A stretch of DNA of 64,000 bases from NCBI GenBank assembly GCA_034190875.2, contig CM067346.1, forward strand, positions 47,169,432 to 47,233,431, given 5' to 3'. A program made the position numbers and the translations under genes. Origin of the DNA: Urechis unicinctus (Eukaryota; Annelida; Polychaeta; Xenopneusta; Urechidae). Every line of letters starts with the position of its first letter. Positions within the stretch are counted from its first letter, which is position 1. Positions 51,690-61,403 of this stretch are shown piece after piece. Under the pieces are notes generated by a model, which was given only the letters and a program-made list of their open reading frames with translations, did no database searches and had not been told where the DNA came from.

Positions 51690-52690
51690 GAGTAGAGCTT
51701 TGCTATCCCACATTGTTGAATTATTACTAATGATATAAATCCTTGTTTATCTAATGGAGCATAACTCGACAAAACAATGTTGTTGATGGAGCAATATCGG
51801 ATTTATTTTGCATATATATTATATATGTTTACGTGATGTCATAGAGCGTTAGATAACCATTATATGGCATATGGGCATCAGGTAATACTGACACACCTTG
51901 ATGGATATCAGGTTTTCATGACACACCGGGCTGGATATCAGGTAATCATCACTCACCTTGATGAACCTCAAAACACATGGCTGAGGATCAAATTATCATA
52001 ACACATCTGGTTGGAAATAATTAGGTAATCGTGGCACACTTGACTCAATATAAGGTAATCGTGGCACACCTGGCTGGGCATCTAATAAGCATGACACAGT
52101 GGGCTGGGCATCAAATAACCATGACAACTGGCTGGACATCAGACAATAAGGACACAACTGTTTGGGCATCAGATAAACATGACACACTTGGCTGGGCATC
52201 AAATAATCATGACAACTAGTTGGAACTCAATCATGGAACAGTACAATTCTATGACGTATATTATCGTAACCGCACGAAGATGCTTCATTTATTCAGTAAA
52301 ATTTTTCCCACCAAATAAGCATCATATGCCAGAAACCCCACTCTTTGCGACCATGGTACGACCTATAAAGCATGATAACTTTCCTATTCCACTTCAGGCA
52401 GACGACAGATATTTACATTGTTAAGTATGTTCAGGCCCGTAACCAAGGGGGTATCGTACCCCCCACTCAGCATCAGGAGTTCCGCTCATATACCAAATAT
52501 ATACATTTTTCATGGTCAGAATGGCAGACTATGCTAGAAGTTCTGCTTAATTCACTCGGATACCCCCCACATTAATTCCTGGTTACGGGCCTGATGTTGG
52601 TACACCTGACCCGGTCGTTCGTTTATGCATATAAAGCCTCATCTACTGATGACCGCGCTCAGGTGCACCAGGCAACCTTACAATGCCTAA
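51690..52690. repeat. Spacer block after unit 2, copy of 47.06-48.18 kb
   Basis: Same order of elements: GAGCTTTGCTATCCCACATT, ~30-bp tandem array (51870-52220), conserved 400-bp block, foldback element at 52600. Confidence 0.75.
52600..52672. repeat. Foldback element, ~73 bp
   Basis: TGGTACACCTGACCCGGTCG ... CGCTCAGGTGCACCA. The inner sequence is identical to the copy at 48093 over more than 50 bases. Confidence 0.65.
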
Positions 52691-53024
52691 CCGGGCTAAC
52701 AAGTGTCATCTTTGTGCGTATCTGGAATCAGACTACCAGTTACAGCTTTGTATCTCGCCTTGTTAATATGCCTGTATCATGTTGACGGTAAGTTGACCAC
52801 GCCTGAATAGCATATTCTGGATGGGACCTTTTACAGCGACTAGTGAATGTCCCGTCTGATCATCCCGAGAACTCAGGTAGCCTTTGCAGCTGCTGCATTG
52901 CACTGTTTGCTGGATTTGGACGTCTGACCATTTATGACACCCAAAATCCCTGTTCTCTGTTTCATCGTCTAGGGTAGAACCATCCGTTCGGTATCAAAAA
53001 TTTTCTTCTGTCTGACCATGGAGT

Positions 53025-53710
53025 AAAGGTCTGACCCCCTGGAAAAGGGTAGGGGTGTGGCGCCATGGGAAACATAAACCGGACTATATCTATACCAAGC
53101 CAAAGTGAGATAAGGGAACCATTTACATACCAAACCTCATAAAAAAGTTCCATTCATATACAAAATTTTTAAAAGGGTCACCGATACATATTCCAAAATT
53201 TGATGATCCCAAATCGTATCTATACCACCTCGAGGAGCTACATGGGACCCATCCATAAACCGAAATATCGATTCAGAGAATGAAAAAGTAAGTTTATTAA
53301 GCTTCGCAACTGAAAAAAATATATAATTTTTTTTGCTGATTCCGTTGCCATAAAACTTGTCTTTGAAACAACGCAGCCACGCTGACTGATTGGGCTGGCC
53401 ACCATTGACCCAGGGGACTTGAGCAAACACCAACTATTGAGCATCATACGTTAATTAAAGAATACAGATCCATTTGGATACCCTTCACAAAACAAATACA
53501 CATTGCTATAGTTCGCTGTTAAAAACACGGACCTATTGGTATACCAGGGCATTGCAAAAAAACAACCACCCATTGCTATTCCTGTCTACAAGAAATAACG
53601 ACCCATTTGTATACCAAAATGCCTCAAAACCGACCCAAATTGGCGGCACATCCCCACTAACCTCCACATAGTGAGAACCAACCCACCCTACCCCGGGGGT
53701 CTGACCTACG
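53025..53710. mobile_element. Non-autonomous DNA element with inverted ends (candidate)
   Basis: Left end GGTCTGACCCCCTGG...GGGTAGGGG and right end (reverse complement) GGTCAGACCCCCGGGGTAGG form imperfect inverted repeats. Compared with unit 1 (42190-42215), this stretch interrupts the block TCTGACCAT.../...GGTTACCGGT, so it looks inserted after the duplication. Internally it has degenerate repeats like ATACC and CCATTTG. No coding capacity. Confidence 0.55.
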
Positions 53711-53946
53711 TTAGGGGTTACCGGTCAGGTGTTTACCAAAACTTAAGTCAGTAGTATAGGGGGTTTGGGTGTAGGAGCGGCACCACCATCTTCTCATGGC
53801 TTGGTCTTCCTAGCTCGAGAAGGTTTATCTGCTCGATTGTCATATCATGGCGTTTACGTTGCGTAATTTAGAGAATAAAAAGTTGCTCCCAGAGAATGCA
53901 AGGGCGTTAACAAGAGCACCTCAAACAAGTAGCGCGTGTGTGGCCA

Positions 53947-54519
53947 TTATTTCAGGATATCAACTGGTAAGATTCCTTGTTTAATTAGCATATTCTTTGT
54001 GGCCATAGCTAGTGGTACATCGGCAACAGCCATAGCCAGGTCCCATGGGGTGAAATCAAGACGTGGCAACCCACACCCCAGAGCCATCTTAGCAAGCTTG
54101 GCATAACCTATTGAAATACCGGAAACAACTGCACTGTGGTACAGAGCATTGACGAGCATTCTGTTGTCATCTTATAAAACGGATCCATTAAATGATCGTC
54201 CGGAGGTTTTTGTACCACAACCTGTTTAGGGTGTGAGGCTAGTTTATGCCTGTAGCAATACAATGCTAGTTCAAACACCCCAACGCTGCCGACAACCAAA
54301 GGCACAGCCCATGTTGGCCACGCCCACCTTTACCGGAGGCTCGCTCGTTGATATTGGCTTGACGGCTTCGTCTCTAGCATCTGTAAGCGCGGCCTCTCAC
54401 AGAAGCTTATTTTGAATGGCTTTTCGTCCTGCCGCAACCCTTTTAGCGTTTTTTGTAGTGGTCACTGACGTTATTTGCACTGGTGTTGTCTCCCCTTGAT
54501 TCGTGTTCGTTTCTTCCAT
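53947..54519 (-). pseudogene. Viral element: small membrane protein, broken
   Basis: A reading frame from ATG at 54519 is interrupted by TGA (54397-54399) and shifts frame near 54295 and again near 54165 before ending at 53947. The middle part has a hydrophobic helix (around VVGSVGVFELALYC). No family name that I can give. Confidence 0.5.
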
Positions 54520-54658
54520 GTTTACTTACTAAATTTATTTGTCCAATTGACAGCTCTTAGTAAGCACCTGTTATAGCGGAGTTAAGCACCTGTTAAGGCG
54601 GAGCTAAGAACCTGTTATAGCATACTTAAATACATGCCATAACGGAGTTAAACACATA

Positions 54659-54919
54659 CTATAGTGTGCAAGTGTCTTCGGCTCCACCAGCCCCTGTTGT
54701 TTCAGTGCTTGTTTTTCCAAATTGACAGTGCTTAATTGTTGTTAAATCCGCGGTTAATGGAGCTAAAAACATGTGATAGCGATGATATAGCTCACAAGTG
54801 GCAATGCTAAGCGCGTGTCCAACAAACGGGTCAGTCTCGAGGTCTGTAATTAGCTTTGGTTGGTGTTCTGGTGGGATTGGTAGAAACATAAAAGCAATAC
54901 CTGAGTATAGCTGTAGCAA
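54659..54919 (-). CDS. Viral element: 86-residue protein of unknown function
   Basis: Open frame with a hydrophobic N-terminus and a central stretch LITDLETDPFVGHALS then TCELYHRYHMFLAPL. Coding composition differs from surrounding AT-rich DNA. It lies just downstream of the 132-residue membrane protein, in the same direction. Function unknown. Confidence 0.5.
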   Translation of the reverse strand: MLQLYSGIAFMFLPIPPEHQPKLITDLETDPFVGHALSIATCELYHRYHMFLAPLTADLTTIKHCQFGKTSTETTGAGGAEDTCTL

Positions 54920-54928
54920 TGATTGACC

Positions 54929-55327
54929 TTAAATTCGCGTCATGCTAGCACCTAGCCGAGCCTCGTATCTCACATACAGCTTTATGATCTCTTTATCAGA
55001 CATTGATTCAACCTGGTCAATTGTAAGGCACTCCAAACCAAGGTACTGACGGGCCTGACCGCCGGCTATGACGGCAGCAAGCCTATCTCTCTTAGAAGAC
55101 ATATCTACATTTCCGGTGCAACTAGGTTCTGCTCCCCCAGACTTTGTCTCCACTAAGCTAGTCGTATCCTGTTCAAGGAGTTTATCAATAATGGTAACAG
55201 GATCCATGAATATATGTATATGCCTTCGAGCTTCAAAATACAGCACTGCTACCCAGATGAAGAAACCTAAATTGGTTACTGAGGCAGCGGCTGCTATCAA
55301 GGCCAATATCACTTCAATCGACGGCAT
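54929..55327 (-). CDS. Viral element: single-pass membrane protein, 132 aa
   Basis: MPSIEVILALIAAAASVTNL and on to about residue 30 is a transmembrane helix or signal anchor; the rest is soluble and charged, with the end KEIIKLYVRYEARLG. Its start codon overlaps the end of the ATPase gene by a few bases, a compact virus-style layout. Intact. Confidence 0.55.
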   Translation of the reverse strand: MPSIEVILALIAAAASVTNLGFFIWVAVLYFEARRHIHIFMDPVTIIDKLLEQDTTSLVETKSGGAEPSCTGNVDMSSKRDRLAAVIAGGQARQYLGLECLTIDQVESMSDKEIIKLYVRYEARLGASMTRI

Positions 55328-55963
55328 ATGCAGTAGGTTGATCAGTCTTTGGTTGCAGTTTTGCGTGCTTGCTCTTTGCTAGTAGTTGGCGTACTGTGGC
55401 ACGTTCCTCCTTTGTTGGAATTACATCATTTTCACGTTAGGCGTCTTCAAACGACTCACGGTCCTTGGTGTGAAAGAGCACCATCCAGCGAGTCTGCTCA
55501 CAGAGTTGTACTTTTGGGTGAGGACCCACGCACTTTACTGCGCATGGCGACCGCTAAAAGCCATGTCGGATAGGGCCTTGGTTGCCGATCAGTCATCAAT
55601 AATGTACAGGGTTGGCTCAGCCTTAAAACAATGGTAGAAAGCCCTCAGGTGGTCATGGAGCCGCTCCCCTGGATCAACGACGTAGACCTCTGAATCATCC
55701 CACACCCATGACCGCGTCTGATAGGCCTCCTTGAAACGTATGGTAGAGCAGAGAATTACAATATGCTTGAAGGCGCTGTAGAAGGGCCCTTCAAGTAGGT
55801 CGAGGATGAATGGGGTTTTCCCACATCCTGTCTGCCCACAAACAATTGCCGAACAGGGACCATCTGGAAATGTAAACTCAGTTTTCGGCTTTATCAAAAC
55901 CTTGTTAGCAGACTGCGCTAACGAACCTGCCATCTTTAATGTAAAGCTGTGCATCCATAACAA
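55314..55963 (-). pseudogene. Viral element: packaging-ATPase-like gene, broken
   Basis: The intact N-terminal 124 codons hold a Walker A motif (GQTGCGKT) and a Walker B-like LYIIDD, in the spacing of A32-like/FtsK-HerA genome-packaging ATPases of large dsDNA viruses and Polintons. The frame is then broken: TGA at 55589-55591, TAA at 55535-55537, a shift near 55495 and TAA at 55437-55439. Coding similarity in composition continues to 55314. As written it would lose the region after Walker B, so no working ATPase is expected. Confidence 0.65.
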
Positions 55964-57195
55964 TATACATATAGATGTTCAATGCGCCGGCCGCCTGTGC
56001 CTTTTTTGTGATCTGTATGGTGATACCCTCAACCGCATTCTCCACAGCCCTGCCACTACCGTGCAGCTGGTCGTCATCACTCGTCCTTAAGTCGAGCCAC
56101 AGAGCATACTTACTGGTTAGGTACTCTCCTAAGGATACGTCAGACAATGCCAAGTCTTTTACTGCTATTGCTATACTGGGGTCTCGTTTACTCGTTGCTG
56201 CAAAGACCTTCTTCACTTCGTCCCACTGCTGGTAGCCACGCATTCCCTGGGCTGATTGGGGATGCCCTCAATGGTCACCTCGACCTTCGTAATCTTTGGG
56301 TTGTAGAACGACTCTGTTTTCCTGGCAAATGAGGCGTTGGCTGGGTCTTCAAAGAGCAGTAGGATGCCCTTCATGCTGCGAGCAGGCATGTTCAGATTGA
56401 TGTTCCACAGTGTATCTTTTTTATTGTATACAACCTTTCTGTGAGAAAGTACACGGTCATACAGAATCGAGAGCCGACCTGTGTACTGGGTACGTATCAT
56501 ACGGGCCAACTCTGGTTGGGTAACCATGTCATACTCCAGCGAGATGCCATCAATTTTATAGCTTTCAGCGGTGTCGCCTGTTGCGTGAATTACGCGGTTG
56601 TAGTCGTTGAAATTGAGCTCGTATTCCAATCTGTCATTAAGCGCACTCTGGTAGAATGGCATGTGACTCCTGAGGAGTTCAAAGTCAAGTGGAACGTAGA
56701 ACCTATTACCATACACATCGGCTATGGCCTTGTCCTCTACCTCAGTCTCAACCTTGTCTCCTGCCCCCACTCGTATCTTAGTTGTGTTTCTGCCCGTTGT
56801 CAATGCCCTGGTACTGGAGGCCCTGTCTCTCCTGTGCAGTCCGCCACAAGTCGTGGAAACAGTGGTACACATCGCTGTCATCAATAGACATGACCTCATT
56901 GCCATAAATCTTGATTGTCATTTTCTTGACCACGGAGCGGCCTAGGTTTTGCACAATGCTGCGGTTAGCATTGGCCGAGGTCAGTGTGATTGTAAAGGCC
57001 AGCCGTGCTGTTCCTGGAATAATGACGTCGTTTGCGCCTAGATTGGTGAAGGGAACCAGCAGTTGTTGGTTCTTGTCAATAGTGCTTGGATTGTTTGTAA
57101 TAACTACAGACTGTTGCACGCCCTTTACGCCTATGGGTTCACGTATCCGGCCGTGTGGGTTTAGTTTGTGTCCGTAAGTACTCGTCTATTGAATG
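55905..57195 (-). pseudogene. Viral element: major-capsid-like gene, broken by two frameshifts
   Basis: Three consecutive minus-strand frames, 56778-57195 (no ATG visible; open from about 57195), 56213-56800 and 55905-56243, together about 430 codons. Strand-rich composition with motifs such as GTARLAFTITLTSAN early and LNIYMYIVMDAQLYIK near the end. Shifts lie near 56790 and near 56240. Length, position beside the packaging ATPase, and beta-rich pattern suggest a double-jelly-roll capsid protein (inference). Confidence 0.5.
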
Positions 57196-57227
57196 CTTAA
57201 CTACAATTATATCTTTAACATAGTAAC

Positions 57228-57731
57228 ATGGAGTTTGATAACACAGCATTTGACGACCCAGAGGAAGAGGGGGCTATGGGAGGGGAGAGGAATGAGTCTA
57301 TATTTGATGATGAGGAGACTAACCTCATTGACGAAGCTTTAGATACTTCGAGTACGACTAGTCCACCATGGGCAATTACTGAAATGGCTGCGGGGTTAAC
57401 AGAAGATCAGGTGGGATCCCAAGAAGAAACAAAAGTCTTAGTTACGAGGTGGAAGAAGACAGTGTCTAAGCATGGGCTGCAGGCCACTCTGGAGTTTAGA
57501 TCGTCTAAACAAGGTGATCTTTGGATTAAGTGGGGGCGAGACTGGAAGCTTCTGACATGGAAGAACGATCCCAACAAATTCCTCTCTCCTAGGAGTATCG
57601 TAGGTTCCGGTGGTACACAGCTTGCTCGGGCTCCTGGAGTGACCCCTGAACTATCCACAAAAGCACAAAAGCCCTACAAGGCGTTGATCAAGCTGCTGCT
57701 AAAGCGGAAGCTGCACTTCCAGAGAAGTTAG
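57228..57731 (+). CDS. Viral element: acidic-N, basic-C protein, 167 aa
   Basis: ATG at 57228, intact. The N-terminal 70 residues are strongly acidic (DDPEEEG, FDDEET); the middle has WKKTVSKHGLQATLEF and WIKWGRDWKLLTW; the C-terminus is lysine-rich. Charge layout resembles a nucleic-acid-binding or structural protein, but no family is recognised. Divergent from the capsid-like gene, with about 30 bp between the open frames. Confidence 0.55.
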   Translation: MEFDNTAFDDPEEEGAMGGERNESIFDDEETNLIDEALDTSSTTSPPWAITEMAAGLTEDQVGSQEETKVLVTRWKKTVSKHGLQATLEFRSSKQGDLWIKWGRDWKLLTWKNDPNKFLSPRSIVGSGGTQLARAPGVTPELSTKAQKPYKALIKLLLKRKLHFQRS

Positions 57732-57733
57732 AA

Positions 57734-58120
57734 ATGAGCAGCCCCGAAGCCATGACAGAGCAAGATGGTGTGGAAGAAACAAGCTTCATAGAGGGCGTTC
57801 ATAATGCCATAGAAGACCTAGGTACACAAACAGACAACAAACTACCACTCAGAGAGCTTATGGGGCTTGACAAGGCTATGCAGACCGTGATGGGTGAGCT
57901 GGTCATCAACCTAGCTAAGATAACTGAGATAGAAAGTGATTTAGACCGGCGGAAAGCTAAAATGGCAAGCCTGGAGGAGGAAGGGAGGAGTGATAGTGGA
58001 GCATGGAAATTCCAAGCGAATGACCTTGTAGAGCTGCTTGCTTTGACGGGTGGAGGGAGCACTAGTGCAACCCCAGCATCAACACCGACGCCACCTGATA
58101 AGCCCGGGGCAAAGGAATAG
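57734..58120 (+). CDS. Viral element: coiled-coil-like protein, 128 aa
   Basis: ATG two bases after the previous stop, so probably one transcript. Heptad-like stretch LAKITEIESDLDRRKAKM suggests a coiled coil; Ser/Thr/Pro-rich tail. Intact. Function unknown. Confidence 0.5.
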   Translation: MSSPEAMTEQDGVEETSFIEGVHNAIEDLGTQTDNKLPLRELMGLDKAMQTVMGELVINLAKITEIESDLDRRKAKMASLEEEGRSDSGAWKFQANDLVELLALTGGGSTSATPASTPTPPDKPGAKE

Positions 58121-58318
58121 ATTTAAAAAACAGCTAAACTCCTTGGCAAACGTCCTGAAGGGCCTGGCCGGTAAGGCAGCAGCTGCCCTTCAATGGAATC
58201 ATTGGCTCCATCGTATAATGGCTGCTTAAGTCAGCTGCAAAGGTTGCTGGTTGGATGGCAGAACATATATGGGCCGCAGCTGTGGCGGTGGGGGAGTTAT
58301 CCTCCTGATGCTCCATGA
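58121..58318 (+). pseudogene. Viral element: small membrane-protein remnant
   Basis: Downstream of the coiled-coil gene, a frame with alanine-rich hydrophobic sequence (around WLLKSAAKVAGWMAEHIW) is interrupted by TAA near 58217. No intact start. Confidence 0.35.
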
Positions 58319-58322
58319 CTTA

Positions 58323-59021
58323 CTACGTAGCAAACCAAAGCACAGCTAAGCCTATAGCGATTCCGCCTACAATAAGAGCGGTTTTCTCATCCTCGTGCAC
58401 CTCACGCAGACCGGTCTTGGCCACGCCGACAGGGGCTGGCCCTGAAGAGGGGACTCCCATATCTGGCAGCAGCTCAAAGCTTCCTCTATCTGGAACCACC
58501 GGAACCGAGTTAACATCAGTATTGCTGCCGATCTGCTCTTCCACAGTTGCGATAGTAATCAGATTGTTGTACCCAGCAACGTCTCCAATGGCCAGGCTCA
58601 TATCAGACGGAGCAATGTACAGGCCCGTTCCAAACACATAATCAACCTTTGAGGAAGCTTTCTGGAGGACGTTCTGATACCGGCGGATGGATGACGGAAT
58701 GTCCACTGGGGAGTTGATGGCATCATCAACGTTGGCCTGAAATTGCTTTTGAGCATCAAAGGACGTGCCAACAGCTAGTATCTTTGAGCGGGTCTGCACC
58801 TGAGCCTCAAGAATGGCCCAGACATAAGTCCGAATGCTGTCGTTAATTCGTTCAACGCCGGTCTGTGTAAAGCTCTCAGACGTGTCCAGTATTGAGGTAC
58901 TCCAGGCCTCGTCTGCTTCAGGTCCCTGTGCTAGAACAGCACCCATTTTCTCCTGAAAGGATTGTAGGTTACTCAGGTGGGCAAAACCTTGCTTTGTATC
59001 CTTTTCCACCTCAAAGGCCAT
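58323..59021 (-). CDS. Viral element: 232-aa protein with C-terminal membrane anchor
   Basis: Intact frame. Helical N-terminal two thirds; proline/glycine-rich section (VPSSGPAPVGVA), then a C-terminal hydrophobic helix (ALIVGGIAIGLAVLWFAT) as in a tail-anchored virion protein. No family recognised. Confidence 0.55.
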   Translation of the reverse strand: MAFEVEKDTKQGFAHLSNLQSFQEKMGAVLAQGPEADEAWSTSILDTSESFTQTGVERINDSIRTYVWAILEAQVQTRSKILAVGTSFDAQKQFQANVDDAINSPVDIPSSIRRYQNVLQKASSKVDYVFGTGLYIAPSDMSLAIGDVAGYNNLITIATVEEQIGSNTDVNSVPVVPDRGSFELLPDMGVPSSGPAPVGVAKTGLREVHEDEKTALIVGGIAIGLAVLWFAT

Positions 59022-59053
59022 CCGTGTAGGGTCATAACGAACGTTTCGACCAG

Positions 59054-59607
59054 CTACCTTGACGACACTCCCGTAATCATACGCATCATGTGCATGTAAG
59101 ATACCAAGGCCACATTAGCTACGGTTGCCTTCTGGCGCCAGTCTGTGTTTGGTTGAACACCAAAATCTCTCATATGCCCTCTTGTCATATGTATTGTTAT
59201 AGGGGTAGAGGCGCTTGTATTTATGTCAATAGGCGACGCACTGTGTAATAAAGGTGAAAGGTGTAGAGAGCTTTCACGAGTGGAATCCCAGCCTCGAGGT
59301 GGTCGTGGGATGACACGCCGCAGCCGGATGTTGCACACCACACTGCAAAGTTTACCTGGTTCTGCCAAAACTGCATTGGATTTGTCAACCAGTCTTTTAC
59401 TACTTTGTCCGCTGTTACCGGCGGCACCTTATAGTTACTGAATAGATCAGGAAACTTTGCTGTGAATGTACCGCCATTGTGAACGACTTGAATTGTTTGT
59501 CGGGTTAGTTTATCTCCCACCAAAATGACTGGATATACCCCGCCCGTTTTATATGTAGCTTTTCTTTTGAAACTAAAGGCTTGTTTATTCATAGTGCTAT
59601 GTATCAC
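59054..59607 (-). pseudogene. Viral element: protein of ~180 codons, frameshifted
   Basis: Two overlapping frames, 59221-59607 and 59054-59368, read as one gene broken near 59290. N-terminal part AFSFKRKATYKTGGVYPVIL is well kept. Virion component likely from its neighbours; not identified. Confidence 0.45.
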
Positions 59608-59892
59608 ACTCTGTCAAATGTTCAAAGCAGCGACGCTGTGTCCCTGCAAAATGTTATTGACAATAGTGCAGGTGATCAATACGTACGTCTTAGGTCAATC
59701 ACGTATACTGTGGGTTGGTATAACACTGAATCATATGTGTCTATTAGAACGAGGCAAATTTCTACAGGAAGAGAAGAAGGTGTCATTTTGCCCCCTGGCC
59801 TCTGGAACTTCAAACTTCTGCAGGATGAATTTACAGCTCTAGGGTTTACTTTGCATAATAACGCTCATGACTATCTCCATCTCAATTCCTGA
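59581..59892 (+). CDS. Viral element: 103-aa protein, possible fibre N-terminus
   Basis: Divergent from the previous gene, overlapping its start by 27 bp. MFIHSAMYHTLSNVQSSD, then a strand-rich stretch with GVILPPGLWNFKLLQDEF. Ends at TGA; the next fragment may belong to the same ancestral gene. Confidence 0.4.
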   Translation: MFIHSAMYHTLSNVQSSDAVSLQNVIDNSAGDQYVRLRSITYTVGWYNTESYVSIRTRQISTGREEGVILPPGLWNFKLLQDEFTALGFTLHNNAHDYLHLNS

Positions 59893-60282
59893 TGATTGGG
59901 CTATACAATATGGCGACGGTGTGTTAAAAATACTGGGTCTTGATAAGCCAACTATGGTTGGAGGAAGGATTCCTTGAGGTCGTTACAATGCCCCCTGGCC
60001 CGTCAACTTTAGCGTCTTTAACCCACTTTATGTCCACCTCGATCAAGTCAGTACCACGCACAACATGCTTGATGGTGCGCCCACTACGCATCTTGAAGTT
60101 GTGGGCCATGAGGGCTCTTTTGGTGATATTATAATCACAAACATCACTAATCATGTGTCAAAACTTGTTACTGTCGGAGCTGTGAATGAGTTGAAGGTTC
60201 AGACAAGGGATAATAAGGGACGTCTATTGAACAATCACGACTTTCCTATTGGTGTTGTTCTTCAATTTACAAGATGTCAATA
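59893..60282 (+). pseudogene. Viral element: fibre-like segment, broken
   Basis: Frame-shifted coding remnant ending at 60282 (TAA). Strand-rich with VHLDQVSTTHNMLDG and FPIGVVLQFTRC. A stop (TGA) near 59974 and shifts at the start prevent a single open frame. Confidence 0.4.
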
Positions 60283-60524
60283 AAAGCGAGTATTTATGGA
60301 ACTCAACAGAAAACGGATCTGTACGCCGACCTCTCCGAATATGCAACAAAGACCTATGTAGACTCACAAAAATGGATAAAGGTGGCGGTATTATGACTGG
60401 AGACCTTGAAATGGGAGATAATAAAATTGTTGAGCTGGGAGACCCGATTTCGCCAAAGGATGCTGCTAATAGAAAGTATGTTGATGACAGACATAGACAG
60501 CAGCGCAGGGACATTTTTGGGTAG
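60274..60524 (+). pseudogene. Viral element: fibre-repeat-like protein, frameshifted
   Basis: Starts MSIKASIYGTQQK at 60274 and shifts frame near 60385. The second part carries GDLEMGDNKIVELGDPISPK then DAANRKYVDD, a motif type common in phage and viral tail/fibre proteins (N-K-I-x-x-L-x-x-P ... DA-x-x-K-Y-V-D). Confidence 0.55.
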
Positions 60525-60995
60525 CCTAGTGGATGTATAGTTGCAGACTATACTTACTTTGGGGGATTCCCTCCCAGTTTTTGTGTTACAGGGGGTTCAA
60601 AGTGAGATTTTTGGCTTTGCAGGACCTAAATATACATAGCTTCCACAAAATGGTTCTAGATAGTTATAACGCCGATGGGGGTATAATGGATACAGCTTTG
60701 GGTAGCCTAGTAGGTGTATAGTAGCAGACCATAGTTACTTTGGGGGTTTCCCTCCCAGTTTTTGTGTTACAGGGGGTTGAAAGTGAGATTTTGGACCCTA
60801 GGTTAACTCAATACACATAGCTTCCACTAAATGGTTCTAGATAGTTATAACGCCGATGGGGTATACTGCCTACAGTTTTAGGTAGCCTAGTGGGTGTATA
60901 GTAGCTGACCATAGTTACTTTGGGGGTTTCCCTCCCAGTTATTGTGTTTCCTAGGGCCAAATATGTGATTTGGGACCCAATGTTAACTCAATATA
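60520..60995. repeat. Tandem repeat, ~178-bp unit, 2.7 copies
   Basis: Units start at about 60521, 60699 and 60877 with GGGTAGCCTAGT and share TACTTTGGGGG(A/T)TTCCCTCC and ATGGTTCTAGATAGTTATAA. It follows the last viral fragment directly and may mark the element's right terminal region. Confidence 0.8.
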
Positions 60996-61319
60996 CATAG
61001 TATGTATATTGATTTACAAAAGTTCACTTGAAGTGGATCATGGTTCCCGATTATGTTTAATTATAGTTGTTTATTTATGTTTGAAAAGAAATAAACTATT
61101 TCTACTTGTCTATAGTCGTTCATTCTGTTTAAATATGCTTTCAATCCTTATATTCCGTTGCAGCCGATCAATCAGCTGATCTGTGTTTACATGCTAAAAT
61201 TCGGCGTAAGCTATTTGGCGCTCATCTGTACCAGGAATAGGTTGTCCCGTCGGGTTCTTATTTGGTTCTACTATTTTGCGCCAGCTTCACACTGGTGATC
61301 CCTGGCGGGAGTGGGCCCT

Positions 61320-61331
61320 AAAAGTGAAACC
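61320..61331 (+). promoter_or_regulatory. IRF-type element upstream of TIR-CARD gene 3
   Basis: AAAAGTGAAACC, identical to the unit 1 site, 73 bp before the ATG, within the block starting CCTGGCGGGAGTGGGCCCTA. The viral element ends less than about 100 bp upstream. Conservation between two diverged paralogues supports function; binding is inferred. Confidence 0.5.
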
Positions 61332-61403
61332 AAAAACAAAACTAGTTGACTTGAGCCTTTGCTTTAACTTCCTCATGACGTTTCTCCATTTTAATGTGGT
61401 ACA

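Larger units (their letters stand above)
53800..61250. mobile_element. Decayed endogenous viral element (dsDNA virus-like), ~7.4 kb
   Basis: An island of compact intronless genes on both strands with more balanced base composition than its neighbours. Contents: packaging-ATPase-like, capsid-like, small membrane proteins, charged proteins and fibre-like genes. Nearly all large genes have stops or frameshifts, so it is an old copy. It separates two blocks contiguous in unit 1: the GGTTACCGG block (53720) and the promoter block of unit 3 (61295). I see no clear terminal repeats or target duplication, and no polymerase, integrase or protease. Polinton-like or related viruses are the best guess for its origin. 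Confidence 0.7.

Noticed and set aside
54068-60300. Search for polymerase B, integrase or protease genes in the viral island
   Set aside because: No frame shows the expected motifs; if they ever existed they are gone or outside the element.
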